64,000 nt of DNA from Haloarchaeobius sp. FL176 (GTDB lineage: Archaea; Halobacteriota; Halobacteria; Halobacteriales; Natrialbaceae), in NCBI RefSeq assembly GCF_024609245.1, contig NZ_JANJYH010000007.1, positions 1 through 64,000 on the forward strand, read 5' to 3'. Shown here piece by piece: positions 8,484 through 17,200 of the stretch. The notes below the pieces were generated by a model, which worked only from the letters and a program-made list of their open reading frames with translations, had not been told where the DNA came from and did not search any database. Within the stretch, counting starts at the first letter, position 1. Every line of letters begins with the position of its first letter. A program made the translations under genes and the position numbers.

Positions 8484-8729
8484 ATGAGTAGAGAGGACCT
8501 TCGGAAGCAGGCGCACGATCTCGACGTGACGGTCTGGGTCGGCAAGAGCGGCATCGAATCGGTGACAGCCGAGCTGGAGGACCAGCTCAAATCGGCCGAA
8601 CTGGTGAAGGCGAAGTTCCTGCGGGCGGCCCGTGGCGGCACGTCGACGGACGAACTCGCCGAAGAGCTCGCCGGACTGGTCGACGCGGAACTGATAGAGA
8701 CACGAGGGAACACCGCGGTGTACCATTGA
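8484..8729 (+). CDS. YhbY-family (CRM domain) RNA-binding protein
   Basis: The 81-aa product is a single CRM domain. It shows the WVGKSGIE loop near residue 20 (the GxxG-like turn), a helix SVTAELEDQLKSAELVKAKF, and a C-terminal strand IETRGNTAVYH. Bacterial YhbY binds pre-50S ribosomes, and the domain is also found in plant intron-splicing factors. The context next to RNase P fits RNA metabolism. Its TGA overlaps the ATG of the MscS gene by one base, suggesting coupled translation. Confidence 0.92.
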   Translation: MSREDLRKQAHDLDVTVWVGKSGIESVTAELEDQLKSAELVKAKFLRAARGGTSTDELAEELAGLVDAELIETRGNTAVYH

Positions 8730-9652
8730 TGTCCAAGGCGTTCGCGCTCTTTGCCGGACTGTTCCTGCAGGGGAACGACTACACTGGTGTCAGGGGTGTG
8801 CTCTCCGATCTGGGCGTCCCCGACGGTATCATCGGCGTCACCGCGCAGTTCACGAAGTTCGTCATCGCGTTCGTGGCGGTCTACCTGTTCGGGCGGATAG
8901 TCGTCATGCCGCTGGCGAACCGGGTAATGGACCGCCGCGGGCTCGACCGGCACGCGAAACTGCCCATCCGGAAGCTCGTCAAGTTCGTCGTCATCTTCGT
9001 GGGCATCACGGTCGCGTTCGGTTTCGCGGAGTTCGGGAACTTCCTGAGCGCGCTGGCGACCATCGGTGCAGCGGCGACGCTCGCCATCGGCTTCGCGATG
9101 CAGAACATCATCGCGAACTTCGTCTCGGGCGTCTTCATCTTCACCGACAAGCCGTTCCGCATCGGCGACTGGATCGAGTGGAACGACAACTCCGGCATCG
9201 TCGAGGACATCAGCCTCCGGGTGACTCGCGTCCGCACCTTCGACAACGAGCTGCTGACGGTACCGAACTCCCAGCTGACGAGCAACGTCGTCAAGAACCC
9301 GGTCGCGAAGGACACGCTCCGGCTGCAGTTCCTGTTCGGCATCGGCTACGACGACGACATCGACCAGGCAACCGACATCATCATCGAGGAGGCCGCGGCA
9401 CACGAGGACATCCTCGCGGACCCCGAGCCGTCGGTCCGGCTGACCGAGCTCGGTGACTCATCCGTCGGCCTGAAATCGCGCATCTGGATCGAGAACCCGT
9501 CGCGCGGGGACTTCGTGAAGACCCGTGGCGAGTACGTTCAGGCGGTCAAGGAGCGGTTCGACGCGGAGGGCATCGATATCCCCTACCCGAACCGCACGCT
9601 CGGCGGGTCGCTGGAGGTCGACCAGCTGGCGAACGGGCCCGGCGACGACTGA
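8729..9652 (+). CDS. MscS-family mechanosensitive ion channel
   Basis: The product is 307 aa. It has three N-terminal membrane helices, including FVIAFVAVYLFGRIVVMPLA and VKFVVIFVGITVAFGFAEF. The pore-lining helix and MscS signature follow (ALATIGAAATLAIGFAMQNI), then the beta domain signature FIFTDKPFRIGDWIEW and a cytoplasmic alpha/beta domain. It would open under membrane tension to release solutes during hypo-osmotic shock, relevant in a halophile. ATG 8729 is preferred to the TTG one codon upstream because it overlaps the preceding stop in the pattern TGATG. Confidence 0.93.
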   Translation: MSKAFALFAGLFLQGNDYTGVRGVLSDLGVPDGIIGVTAQFTKFVIAFVAVYLFGRIVVMPLANRVMDRRGLDRHAKLPIRKLVKFVVIFVGITVAFGFAEFGNFLSALATIGAAATLAIGFAMQNIIANFVSGVFIFTDKPFRIGDWIEWNDNSGIVEDISLRVTRVRTFDNELLTVPNSQLTSNVVKNPVAKDTLRLQFLFGIGYDDDIDQATDIIIEEAAAHEDILADPEPSVRLTELGDSSVGLKSRIWIENPSRGDFVKTRGEYVQAVKERFDAEGIDIPYPNRTLGGSLEVDQLANGPGDD

Positions 9653-9770
9653 GCGCGGCCCAGCCATCGTTTTCTGCCGACCGACGAGCTACGGGCTCGC
9701 GCACGGGAGCGGTACCAACACGACCGTTCGACAGCGTGCACGCTGATCGTGTGAGAATGCGATATGAGTA

Positions 9771-10077
9771 GTGGACCCCGAGGTTGCCCGGCGTTCACGG
9801 CCGGGGAATCCCGGTGGCCTCCTCCACCCCGCGACCCATCGAGCGACGGGTGTCCGACGGTGGGCTGCTCACTTCCGTGCCTGACCCAGTGCCGCCGACC
9901 AACGACGGGCGAGCGCCCCTGCGGGCATCGCCCGGCGACCGCCGTCCCCGACGGACGAGGCTTCCACGTCGGCTCCCGGGGCCCGGTCGCGTCTGACCGG
10001 ACGCCCACGGGCTTCGGTCCCCGCTAAAGACCATACCGCGGGTTTCGAGCAGGGCCTAACTGCCCGACCTAGTCCAC
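9771..10077 (-). ncRNA. signal recognition particle RNA (7S RNA)
   Basis: Read on the minus strand, about 307 nt from GTGGACTAGG to GGGGTCCAC form a closed RNA with pairing ends (GTGGAC with GTCCAC). The stretch GGTCAGGCACGGAAGTGAGC is the SRP domain IV core that binds SRP54, with a GGAA-type tetraloop. CGGGCAGTTAGGC near the 5' end resembles the Alu-domain region of archaeal 7S RNA. It occupies the gap between mscS and the next gene. Ends were placed by pairing and may shift by a few bases. Confidence 0.93.
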
Positions 10078-10095
10078 TCCACCGTAGCCGCTTGG

Positions 10096-10104
10096 CTCTT
10101 AAGG
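10096..10104 (-). promoter_or_regulatory. TATA box of the SRP RNA gene
   Basis: On the minus strand, CCTTAAGAG lies 20-27 nt upstream of the inferred SRP RNA 5' end. A purine-rich BRE-like CGAAAAGG is directly upstream of it. Spacing and order fit an archaeal promoter. Confidence 0.65.
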
Positions 10105-10164
10105 CCTTTTCGACTCGGTAATCGACCGGCGGCAGCGGGTTCGACGGCGAAAAGAGCGGCCGAC

Positions 10165-10590
10165 TCAACCCCGCAGAACGCCGAGAACGTCCGCGTACCA
10201 GACGCTCGTGCCGGTGAAGACGATGCCCAGTACGAGGACGACCCACCGATGGTACGCGAGCCACGTCTCCGTCCCGATGCTCGACACCACACTCTCCTCG
10301 ACGCCGGTGGCCCACAGCAACGTCAACAGTGTCGCGGCGAACCCGATGACGAGCGCTATCCCGGCGGCGAGATCCGGTTCCGTCCTGGCCTCACGGCCGG
10401 CCGCGAGGACGACGATTCCGACGAGTGCGAACAGCGTCAGGTACGTCGGCGCGACGAGCCCGTAGCCGTAGTACGTCTCCAGGGCGGCCACGCCAGACGA
10501 GGAGAGCGCGACGTACGGGGTGAACACGGCGATGACGAACCCGATTCCGGCGGCGATGCCGACCGTCGGTGGTGTCCGGACGTCTACCAT
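10165..10590 (-). CDS. four-helix membrane protein, unknown function
   Basis: The 141-aa product has four predicted membrane helices: GIAAGIGFVIAVFTPYVALS, LTLFALVGIVVLAAG, GIALVIGFAATLLTLLWATG and WVVLVLGIVFTGTSVW. An ATG at 10590 (MVDVRTPP) is chosen because the upstream part of the frame is proline/arginine-rich and precedes the first helix by an unusual length. It resembles small haloarchaeal membrane proteins of unknown function; I cannot give a family with certainty. It is a single gene between the SRP RNA and a divergent coiled-coil gene. Confidence 0.72.
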   Translation of the reverse strand: MVDVRTPPTVGIAAGIGFVIAVFTPYVALSSSGVAALETYYGYGLVAPTYLTLFALVGIVVLAAGREARTEPDLAAGIALVIGFAATLLTLLWATGVEESVVSSIGTETWLAYHRWVVLVLGIVFTGTSVWYADVLGVLRG

Positions 10591-10693
10591 GTCCGAGCCT
10601 CCGGGTGCGGACCGCATAAGCCCGACGAAGGAGACGACGGGCCGGCGCGGTGGAGGCGGAACGCACAACACCCCGGAGTGCGCATGACCGGGT

Positions 10694-11059
10694 ATGGGAC
10701 TGGGTTCGAAGGCGAAGGCGCTGCAGACCGTCGCCGAGCGCGCGGAGCAGCTCTACGCACAGCTGATGGACGTCCGGGAGCGGCTCGCCCGTATCGAGGA
10801 CGACATCGACGATTCGAGCGACCGCGTGGTCCGGATCGAGAACGAACTCGAGGAACAGCGCGTCATCCTCGACGCCCTCGCCGAGGACGCGGGCCTCGAT
10901 ATCGAGCGGCGTATCGCCGAGGCCTCCATCACGCACGCCGAGGACGGTGGCGACGCCGCCGAGGGTGCCGACGTAGACGCGACGGCCGACGGAGGGGAGG
11001 CCACCGACCAGAGCACTGCCGCCGACGAACCGGTCGACGCCACGGCCGACGACGAGTAA
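10694..11059 (+). CDS. haloarchaeal coiled-coil protein (DUF5798-like)
   Basis: The 121-aa product begins with MGLGSKAKALQTVAERAEQL. It continues as a coiled coil (residues 15-75, DVRERLARIEDDIDDSSDR, RIENELEEQRVILDAL) and ends in an acidic, alanine/threonine-rich tail of about 40 residues. It resembles the haloarchaeal DUF5798 group, recalled from memory. No catalytic motif is present. A structural or partner-binding role is an inference. It is 36 nt upstream of the cysteine-synthase-like gene on the same strand and may be co-transcribed. Confidence 0.7.
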   Translation: MGLGSKAKALQTVAERAEQLYAQLMDVRERLARIEDDIDDSSDRVVRIENELEEQRVILDALAEDAGLDIERRIAEASITHAEDGGDAAEGADVDATADGGEATDQSTAADEPVDATADDE

Positions 11060-11095
11060 CAACACCTATCGGGCGGCGGCAACAATTGCCGTCCG

Positions 11096-12076
11096 ATGAC
11101 GACGCACGAACGGCCACTGGGGTCGGTACTCGACGCCGTCGGCCGGACACCGCTGGTTGAAGTGCAGGCCGCACCGGGCGAGGTGCCGGTGTACGCGAAG
11201 CTGGAATCGTTCAACCCCGGCGCGAGCGTGAAAGACCGCATCGGGAAGTACATGCTGGAGGCGATGCTCGACCGGGGCGAGCTCGAACCGGGCGGCACGA
11301 TCATCGAGCCCACTGCCGGCAACACGGGTATCGGCTTCGCCCTCGCGGCAGGCCAGCTCGGCGTCGACGCCGTCTTCGTCGTCCCAGAACGCTTCTCCGT
11401 AGAGAAACAGCAGCTCATGCGCGCCCTCGGCGCGGAGGTCATCAACACTCCCACGGAGGACGGGATGGAGCGCGCTATCGACCGTGCCTACGAGCTCGCC
11501 GAGGAGCTGGACGACGCGGTCGTTCCCCAGCAGTTCGGCAACCCGCTGAACGTCGAGGCGCACTACGAGACGACCGCGCCGGAGATATACGACGCGCTCG
11601 ACGGCCGGGTCGGTGCCATCGTCGCCGGCTGCGGGACCGCGGGCACGCTGATGGGCATGGCGAAGTACGGCCGCGACCAGGACCCCGACACGTACGTCGC
11701 CGCCGTCGAACCCGAGGGGTCGCTCTACAGCGAGTTCACAGGCGCAGACCCCGACGAGGACGAGTACAAGATAGAGGGTATCGGCACCCACGACATCGAC
11801 ACCAACGAGCTGTTCGACCCGTCACTCGTCGACGACGTCGTCCAGGTCGCAGACCAGGCGGCCCACGCGGAAGTGAGCCGCCTCGCCAGCGAGGAGGGGC
11901 AGCTGGTCGCCTCCTCGGCCGCCGCCGCGAGCATCGCCGCGCAGGGCGTCGCCGACCGCATCGCGAGCGGCGAGATCGACGCCCCGTACGACACCGTCGT
12001 GACCGTCTTCGCGGACTCCTCCGAGCGGTACCTCTCGAAGGGCATCTACCGCTCCTTCGAGGAGTGGGAGGGGTAG
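11096..12076 (+). CDS. cysK: PLP-dependent cysteine synthase / cystathionine beta-synthase family
   Basis: The 326-aa product is a fold type II PLP enzyme. Lys46 in the motif NPGASVKDRIG is the PLP Schiff-base lysine. PTAGNTGIGFALAA binds the substrate carboxylate, and GCGTAGTLMGMAKY is the phosphate loop. Family members make cysteine from O-acetylserine (or O-phosphoserine) and sulfide, or cystathionine from serine and homocysteine. The sequence alone does not fix the substrate, and there is no CBS domain. It ends close to a convergent CoA-binding protein gene. Confidence 0.88.
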   Translation: MTTHERPLGSVLDAVGRTPLVEVQAAPGEVPVYAKLESFNPGASVKDRIGKYMLEAMLDRGELEPGGTIIEPTAGNTGIGFALAAGQLGVDAVFVVPERFSVEKQQLMRALGAEVINTPTEDGMERAIDRAYELAEELDDAVVPQQFGNPLNVEAHYETTAPEIYDALDGRVGAIVAGCGTAGTLMGMAKYGRDQDPDTYVAAVEPEGSLYSEFTGADPDEDEYKIEGIGTHDIDTNELFDPSLVDDVVQVADQAAHAEVSRLASEEGQLVASSAAAASIAAQGVADRIASGEIDAPYDTVVTVFADSSERYLSKGIYRSFEEWEG

Positions 12077-12102
12077 CGCACGACGGCAAACGCGTGCGGT
12101 GA

Positions 12103-12513
12103 CTACCCGCGCAGGCGACTGTGCTCGACCTTGATGCACTTGTTCTGGACCACGGCGAGCCCTGCGTCCTCCGCCCGGGCGGCTGCATCGTCGTCGGCGA
12201 TGCCGAGCTGTAGCCAGAGTGCCTGCACGTCATCGCGTTCCAGCACATCGTCGACGATACCGGGAACCTCCTCCGACGGCCGGAAAACGTCCACGACGTC
12301 GATGTCGCGGTCGACCTCGTCGAGTGAACCGTACGCGCGCTCACCGAGGACTTCGTCGGCGAACGGGTTGACGGGGACGACCTGGAATCCCTGTGACTGC
12401 ATGTACTTCGGGACATCGTGGGCAGCCTTGCCCGGGGTGGTAGAGCAGCCAACGACAGCGATAGTGTCGAATTCGAAGATGCGTTCGAGCTCAGCGTCGG
12501 TCTGGACGGGCAT
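12103..12513 (-). CDS. CoA-binding domain protein (YccU family)
   Basis: The 136-aa product is a single Rossmann-type CoA-binding domain. The strand-loop DTIAVVGCSTTPGKAAHDVPKY near residue 15 is the nucleotide loop. VVPVNPFADEVLGERAYGSL and IDVVDVFRPSEEVPGIVDDV are further signatures of the succinyl-CoA-synthetase-like family, and QNKCIKVEH sits near the C terminus. This family is widespread; ligand and role are not known. It is monocistronic and convergent with the cysteine-synthase-like gene, with a 26-nt gap between their stops. Confidence 0.88.
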   Translation of the reverse strand: MPVQTDAELERIFEFDTIAVVGCSTTPGKAAHDVPKYMQSQGFQVVPVNPFADEVLGERAYGSLDEVDRDIDVVDVFRPSEEVPGIVDDVLERDDVQALWLQLGIADDDAAARAEDAGLAVVQNKCIKVEHSRLRG

Positions 12514-12552
12514 GCGCCGCTAGAGGCTCGCCAGCGCCAAAAGCCTATCTCG

Positions 12553-13185
12553 TCACCGGGTCGCAATCCCGGCGGTGTGGAGGGTGGGCTGCTCGCCCTC
12601 GTCCTCCTCGACCTCGATGACCGCGTCGAACAGCTGCTTCAGGGTGTTCATCGTCTGGTCGTCGTGTGCAGTCGAGTCGATGACGTAGACGCCGAGTGCG
12701 TCGGCGGACTGTACTCGTCCCGTGAACACGTGTAGGAACCGGAAGACGGTCTGGAGGTCGGAGTACATCAGCAGCGTCGAGACGGAGTGGAGCAGGATGC
12801 GGTTCTTCCGATGGCCGCGCACGTCGTAGAACTCCTCCAGAAACTCGGAGAGCTTGATTCCGATGCCGGTCATGTCGACCGGTGACGACGCGTACTTGAT
12901 GCGGGCGTCGTCCTTGACGTTGCCGACGCCGCGCTGCTTGGTCACGCAGTCGACGATACCGACGTCGACCTCGTCGACGTTCTCGACCCGGCTCGCGTAC
13001 TCCTCGATAATCTTCTCGGCGCTGTCCTTCGTCGTCACTACGATGGACCCTTCATCCTGCGTGGACCCACTGGCAAGGATGTCGAGTGCGATCCGACGTT
13101 TCCCCGTCAGTGGCGGCCCCGCAATCAGTAGGTTCGTCCCCGGGTCCAGTTCCGCGTCCGGTAGAACGTCAGCAAGGTCATACAT
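12553..13185 (-). CDS. RecA/RAD55/KaiC-like P-loop protein with degenerate Walker motifs
   Basis: The 210-aa product has the layout of a haloarchaeal KaiC/RAD55-type RecA fold. Residues 23-30 read GPPLTGKR, so the serine or threonine that normally follows the P-loop lysine is an arginine. The Walker B strand RILLHSVSTLLM has serine where an aspartate is expected. It therefore may bind but not hydrolyse nucleotide. Related proteins sit in taxis and gene-regulation contexts in haloarchaea, but nothing in this sequence fixes its role. The start is the only ATG giving the full beta-alpha-beta fold. Confidence 0.78.
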   Translation of the reverse strand: MYDLADVLPDAELDPGTNLLIAGPPLTGKRRIALDILASGSTQDEGSIVVTTKDSAEKIIEEYASRVENVDEVDVGIVDCVTKQRGVGNVKDDARIKYASSPVDMTGIGIKLSEFLEEFYDVRGHRKNRILLHSVSTLLMYSDLQTVFRFLHVFTGRVQSADALGVYVIDSTAHDDQTMNTLKQLFDAVIEVEEDEGEQPTLHTAGIATR

Positions 13186-13326
13186 GGCGTGCCCTCGTCA
13201 CCTGAAGCCTGCACCGCATTTTGTTGTTCGCACTACCCATTCCCTCGTATGGTAGAACGATGCGGTAACCAGCTTATAGTGTTTTTGATTATCTCACCTT
13301 TGCGAGGAACGGTGATTCCCGTGTCG

Positions 13327-14187
13327 CTATCCGAATGCAACAACGGCTCGGCCAACGATGAATGCACCGGCTGCGAGGAACATCCCGTACTTCAGCCGTG
13401 ACTGGCTCGCGGTCGGGTTCGAGAAACTCTCGTAGGCAGCGTACGCCATCACGGCGTCCGCCGGGGCCACGGCGAGCAGATAGATCACGCTGAACGTCCC
13501 CGTGAAGTACGGGACCGGGCTCGCGAGGACGGCGAGTCCGAGTGCACCGGCTGCAACCAGCAGTGCCCGTCGCTCCCCGATGGCCACCGGGAGCGTCGTG
13601 AGCCCCTCCTCACGGTCACCGTCGATGTCCTCGACGTCCTTGATGATCTCCCGGCTGGTCGTCGAGAGGGCCGCAAGAGCGAACAGCGTCGCCGAGGTCT
13701 CGGCGTTGCCGACCGCCGCCCCGCCGAACAGGAACGTGCTGCCGCCGAGGTAGGCCACGAGCAGATTCCCGAAGCCCGGCGTGCCCTTGAAGAACGTGGT
13801 GTAGAACACCAGCGAGAGGAGGTTGAACGCGGCGATGCCGATGGCGAGGAGCGGCAGGAACACTGCGGCGGCGGCCGCCCCGACGAACAACACGACACTC
13901 CAGACGAGCGCACCCCGCGGCGAAACCGCCCCCCGCGGGATAGCGCGGTCGGGGTCGTTGATGCGGTCGATATCCCGGTCGAAGTAGTCGTTGACTGCGT
14001 TCCCCGCCGCCGCAGCCAGTATGGTGGCGGCAACGGCTCCGGCCGCGTTCGTGGCTGGGCCCGGGTCGAACACGCTCGCGCCGACCGCGACGAACGCACC
14101 GATGAACGTCAGGAGACCCGCGACCAGCGCGTTGACCGGGCGTGTGAGCTCCAGCACCCCGGCCAGCCGGTCCCTCGTCGTCGTCAT
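13327..14187 (-). CDS. geranylgeranylglycerol-phosphate geranylgeranyltransferase (UbiA family)
   Basis: The 286-aa protein has about eight membrane helices. The two aspartate-rich motifs of UbiA prenyltransferases are visible: NAVNDYFDRDIDRINDPDRA in the first cytoplasmic loop and IIKDVEDIDGDREEG in the second. They bind magnesium-diphosphate and the prenyl donor. Haloarchaeal enzymes of this type add the second geranylgeranyl chain to make the archaeal diether lipid precursor (DGGGP). An ATG at 14187 is chosen; the longer frame upstream would add 35 arginine/proline-rich residues. Confidence 0.9.
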   Translation of the reverse strand: MTTTRDRLAGVLELTRPVNALVAGLLTFIGAFVAVGASVFDPGPATNAAGAVAATILAAAAGNAVNDYFDRDIDRINDPDRAIPRGAVSPRGALVWSVVLFVGAAAAAVFLPLLAIGIAAFNLLSLVFYTTFFKGTPGFGNLLVAYLGGSTFLFGGAAVGNAETSATLFALAALSTTSREIIKDVEDIDGDREEGLTTLPVAIGERRALLVAAGALGLAVLASPVPYFTGTFSVIYLLAVAPADAVMAYAAYESFSNPTASQSRLKYGMFLAAGAFIVGRAVVAFG

Positions 14188-14233
14188 ACGCTCCACTCCC
14201 GAGGGGGTGGACAAAAAAGACGTGATTGTCGGC

Positions 14234-17200
14234 TCAGGCCGCCGGGCGGGCGCGAGCGTCCGGACCGAACACGGCCGACGGTAGGCCATCACCCCCGCCC
14301 TGAAGGGCCCCCTCGGCGGTCAACGCTCCCGTGATGTCGCCCGGTAGTACGACATTGTTGTTCGACTCGTTGCCGAGCTCGACAGTGCTCTCGTCGATGC
14401 TGATGACGTAGCTGTTGTCGTCCGTCGGGTTCGGCTCGTACGTGTCGTCGCCGACGACCTGGCTGCTACCGTCGTCACTCCCGTTGACGACCCACGGACC
14501 CTCGTTCCACGCCTCGAAGTGGAGCACGACGTAGTCCGTGTCGCCGTTCGAACTGTTCGTCCGAACGACCATGACCGCGTTGTTCTCGCCGAGGTCGAAG
14601 GTGCCGGTGCCGTCGTCGACAAGCTGCGTCCCGGTGTCGTTCTCGTACTCGTCGATGACCTGACTGAAGTTCTGTTGCTTGAACCACCCAGCGTCGAAGT
14701 TCGAGTCGTCCGGCACGTCCTCGCCGTCGACGTAAATCTCGTGGTCGGACGTGCTGTTGTCGATCTGGTCGAACGTCCCCTCAGTCCCGTTGCAGGTCAC
14801 CTCGTCGTACGTCGTACTGTCGTGCGTTTGCGTGTCACCGGTGTCGGAGACGTTGGCACAGTCGTAGGTCGTCGCCTCAGCGGAGAGCATCGTTCCCACG
14901 TACTCCTCGACCTGTTCCTCGTCGACGCCAAGCGTGTCGGCGATGTTGATGGTTCTCGACGGCCGCGTTGCAGTCGTCGGATCGTTCGCGTTGCCGGACA
15001 GCGTGACGCTCTCATCGTTGATGCTCACCTCGACCGTCGTGTCCTTGTACTCGATGACGTTATTGGTCCGTTCGGTTACATTGCCAGCAATCTCGCGGAA
15101 CGTCTCGTTGAGTTGATCAGAGTTATCTACTTGTGAGTAGTTCCCGCCAGTTTCGTCGGCGATGTACTCCAGTAAGTCTTCGTCGGTATCCCCGCTCAAT
15201 CCGACCGTCTGAACGGAGATACTATCAGCGACCTGTCTCGCTTCATATCTGGTTGCGGACTCATCGTCTGGTTGGCCGTCAGTTAACAGTACCATCACCT
15301 TCTCGCTGTTGCTCCCACTCAGCAACTCTTGATTAGCTCTGTAGATGGCATCATTCATGGGTGTCCCGCCGGTGGAAATCGTATCGAGACTACTGTTTGC
15401 GAGATCGAACTCACCTCCTTCGGCGCTTATGTCGTGGACGACACGCGCATCGTCGAAGTAGTTGTAATTGTCACTAAACTCTACAACACCTACTCTGTCG
15501 CCACGGGTCTCGTTTAGGAAGCCGATGAACTGCTGCATTGCATCTACCCTGCGCTGCCTCGGGTCATTGCCGATCTCATACGCCCTGTAGTGGGTCCAGT
15601 TCTCAGCACTAATCGTCTCACCTGGGTACCTCCACTCCGGTCCGGAACCGGCATCTTCAGGATCGGCATAGCCGCCATTGGAAACCAACCAAACCTGTCC
15701 ACCAGGAACAACTTCGGTCTCAATGTCATAACGTTGGAAGAGATGATAATCTTCGGGGGTAAGTTCCTCACCTGAATTGAATTGGTCCACGACCCCCGCG
15801 TGGCAGTGATTCCCCGTGAGGCGAGTACATTCGAGTGCTTTCCACGTCTCCCCATCAGGGACCTCCACAGTTTCGCCGCTCGGAATGTAATCTGCATCTT
15901 CCCGCGACTCCCAGTGTGACCAACCACTACTATCGAGCTCTTCACTGTCCTCAAGTCGGTAGTTAACATTGTTCGGGTCGTATCCCAATCGAGTGAGCGG
16001 ATCGCCCATCGAACCAGAGTCGTCGATAACGAACACCACGTCGAGCGGCTCACGCTCGCCGACCTCACGCGTGCGCGTCCGATTGTCGGCGACCATCGAG
16101 CCGACGACGGTCAGCCGGGCGTGCGACTGGTTGACGACGAGGGCGTTCGCAGTCTCGTCCTCGTTCACGGGCTGGCAGCCGTTGACGCCCATCGCGTCGA
16201 TATCGGGACAGTCGTCGTACTCCTCGGGGACGCCGCCGCTGGTGCCTTCCTCGCTGTCGGGCGTGCCATCGCCGTCCCGGTCGAACTCGGCGTTCTGGAC
16301 GCTGGTGTCGAAGTGGAGTTTCACCTTCTCGTTACCCTGGCCCCCGTTCCCGGCGGTCGTGTCGATTTCGTCGACCGCCAGTGCTCCGTACACCTCCGTC
16401 TCCCCACCGATTCCGAACTTGCCGCCCGGGTTCCCCGGACCGTAGACGACTCCCGTGAACTCGCTGCCGCCGAGGAACTCTCCGGAACAGCCGGACTTGC
16501 AGTAGAACCAGAAGCCGTCGGACCGGTTCGTGTACTGGCTCCCGTTGTGGACACCGACTTTCGAGCCGTCGAGACGCAACTGGTCGCCGGACTCACCACC
16601 CACGAACATCCGGGCCTGACCATCGCCATGCACTCGGATTTCGGCACCGGAGGGGAGGTCGACGTTCCCCTCGACCGCGAAGACGATATCACCGTTGCTC
16701 GTGTCGAGGACGAGCGTCGAGTCCTTCGGGACGGAGAGGGAGTCGAGATAGAACACACCGGGAGACTCGAGCGTCTCGGTGTCGCCCATCGAGAGGTTCG
16801 TCTGGTTGTTCTCGATGACATCCGTTCGGTTGTTGTGGTTAGCGTCGGCGACCGTGTTCAGCGCGGCCTCAATCTCCTCGTCGACGTCGGGCAGCGGGGG
16901 AATGTGCGTTCCGTTGTCGGTCTCACCGTTAATCGTTCCACCACCACTGGCGGACAGTCCCGAACCGGTCGAGTTGTTGAAGTACACGTCGCCGTTGACC
17001 AGATAGTTCCCCGTGAGCTTGACGCCGTTTCCGGAGTAAATGGTCCCGTTGACATCGCTGTTCTTGATGGTCACGTTACCGTTCGTGTACACGTTTCCTT
17101 CGCCCCAGTTTGCCGGTTGGGATTCGTAGGTGCCCTGGCTGCCGTCGTAGCTGTCGATGATTCCATCCTGTTTCAAGTTGATCTTCCCAGCAGCGGACCC

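Noticed and set aside
9764..10027. Open frames across the SRP RNA on either strand
   Set aside because: The region is explained by the SRP RNA. The translated products have no coding character.
13209..13265. Inverted repeat ACCGCAT...ATGCGGT upstream of the RAD55-like gene
   Set aside because: The arms are only 7 bp with a 43-bp gap, which is expected by chance at this frequency.
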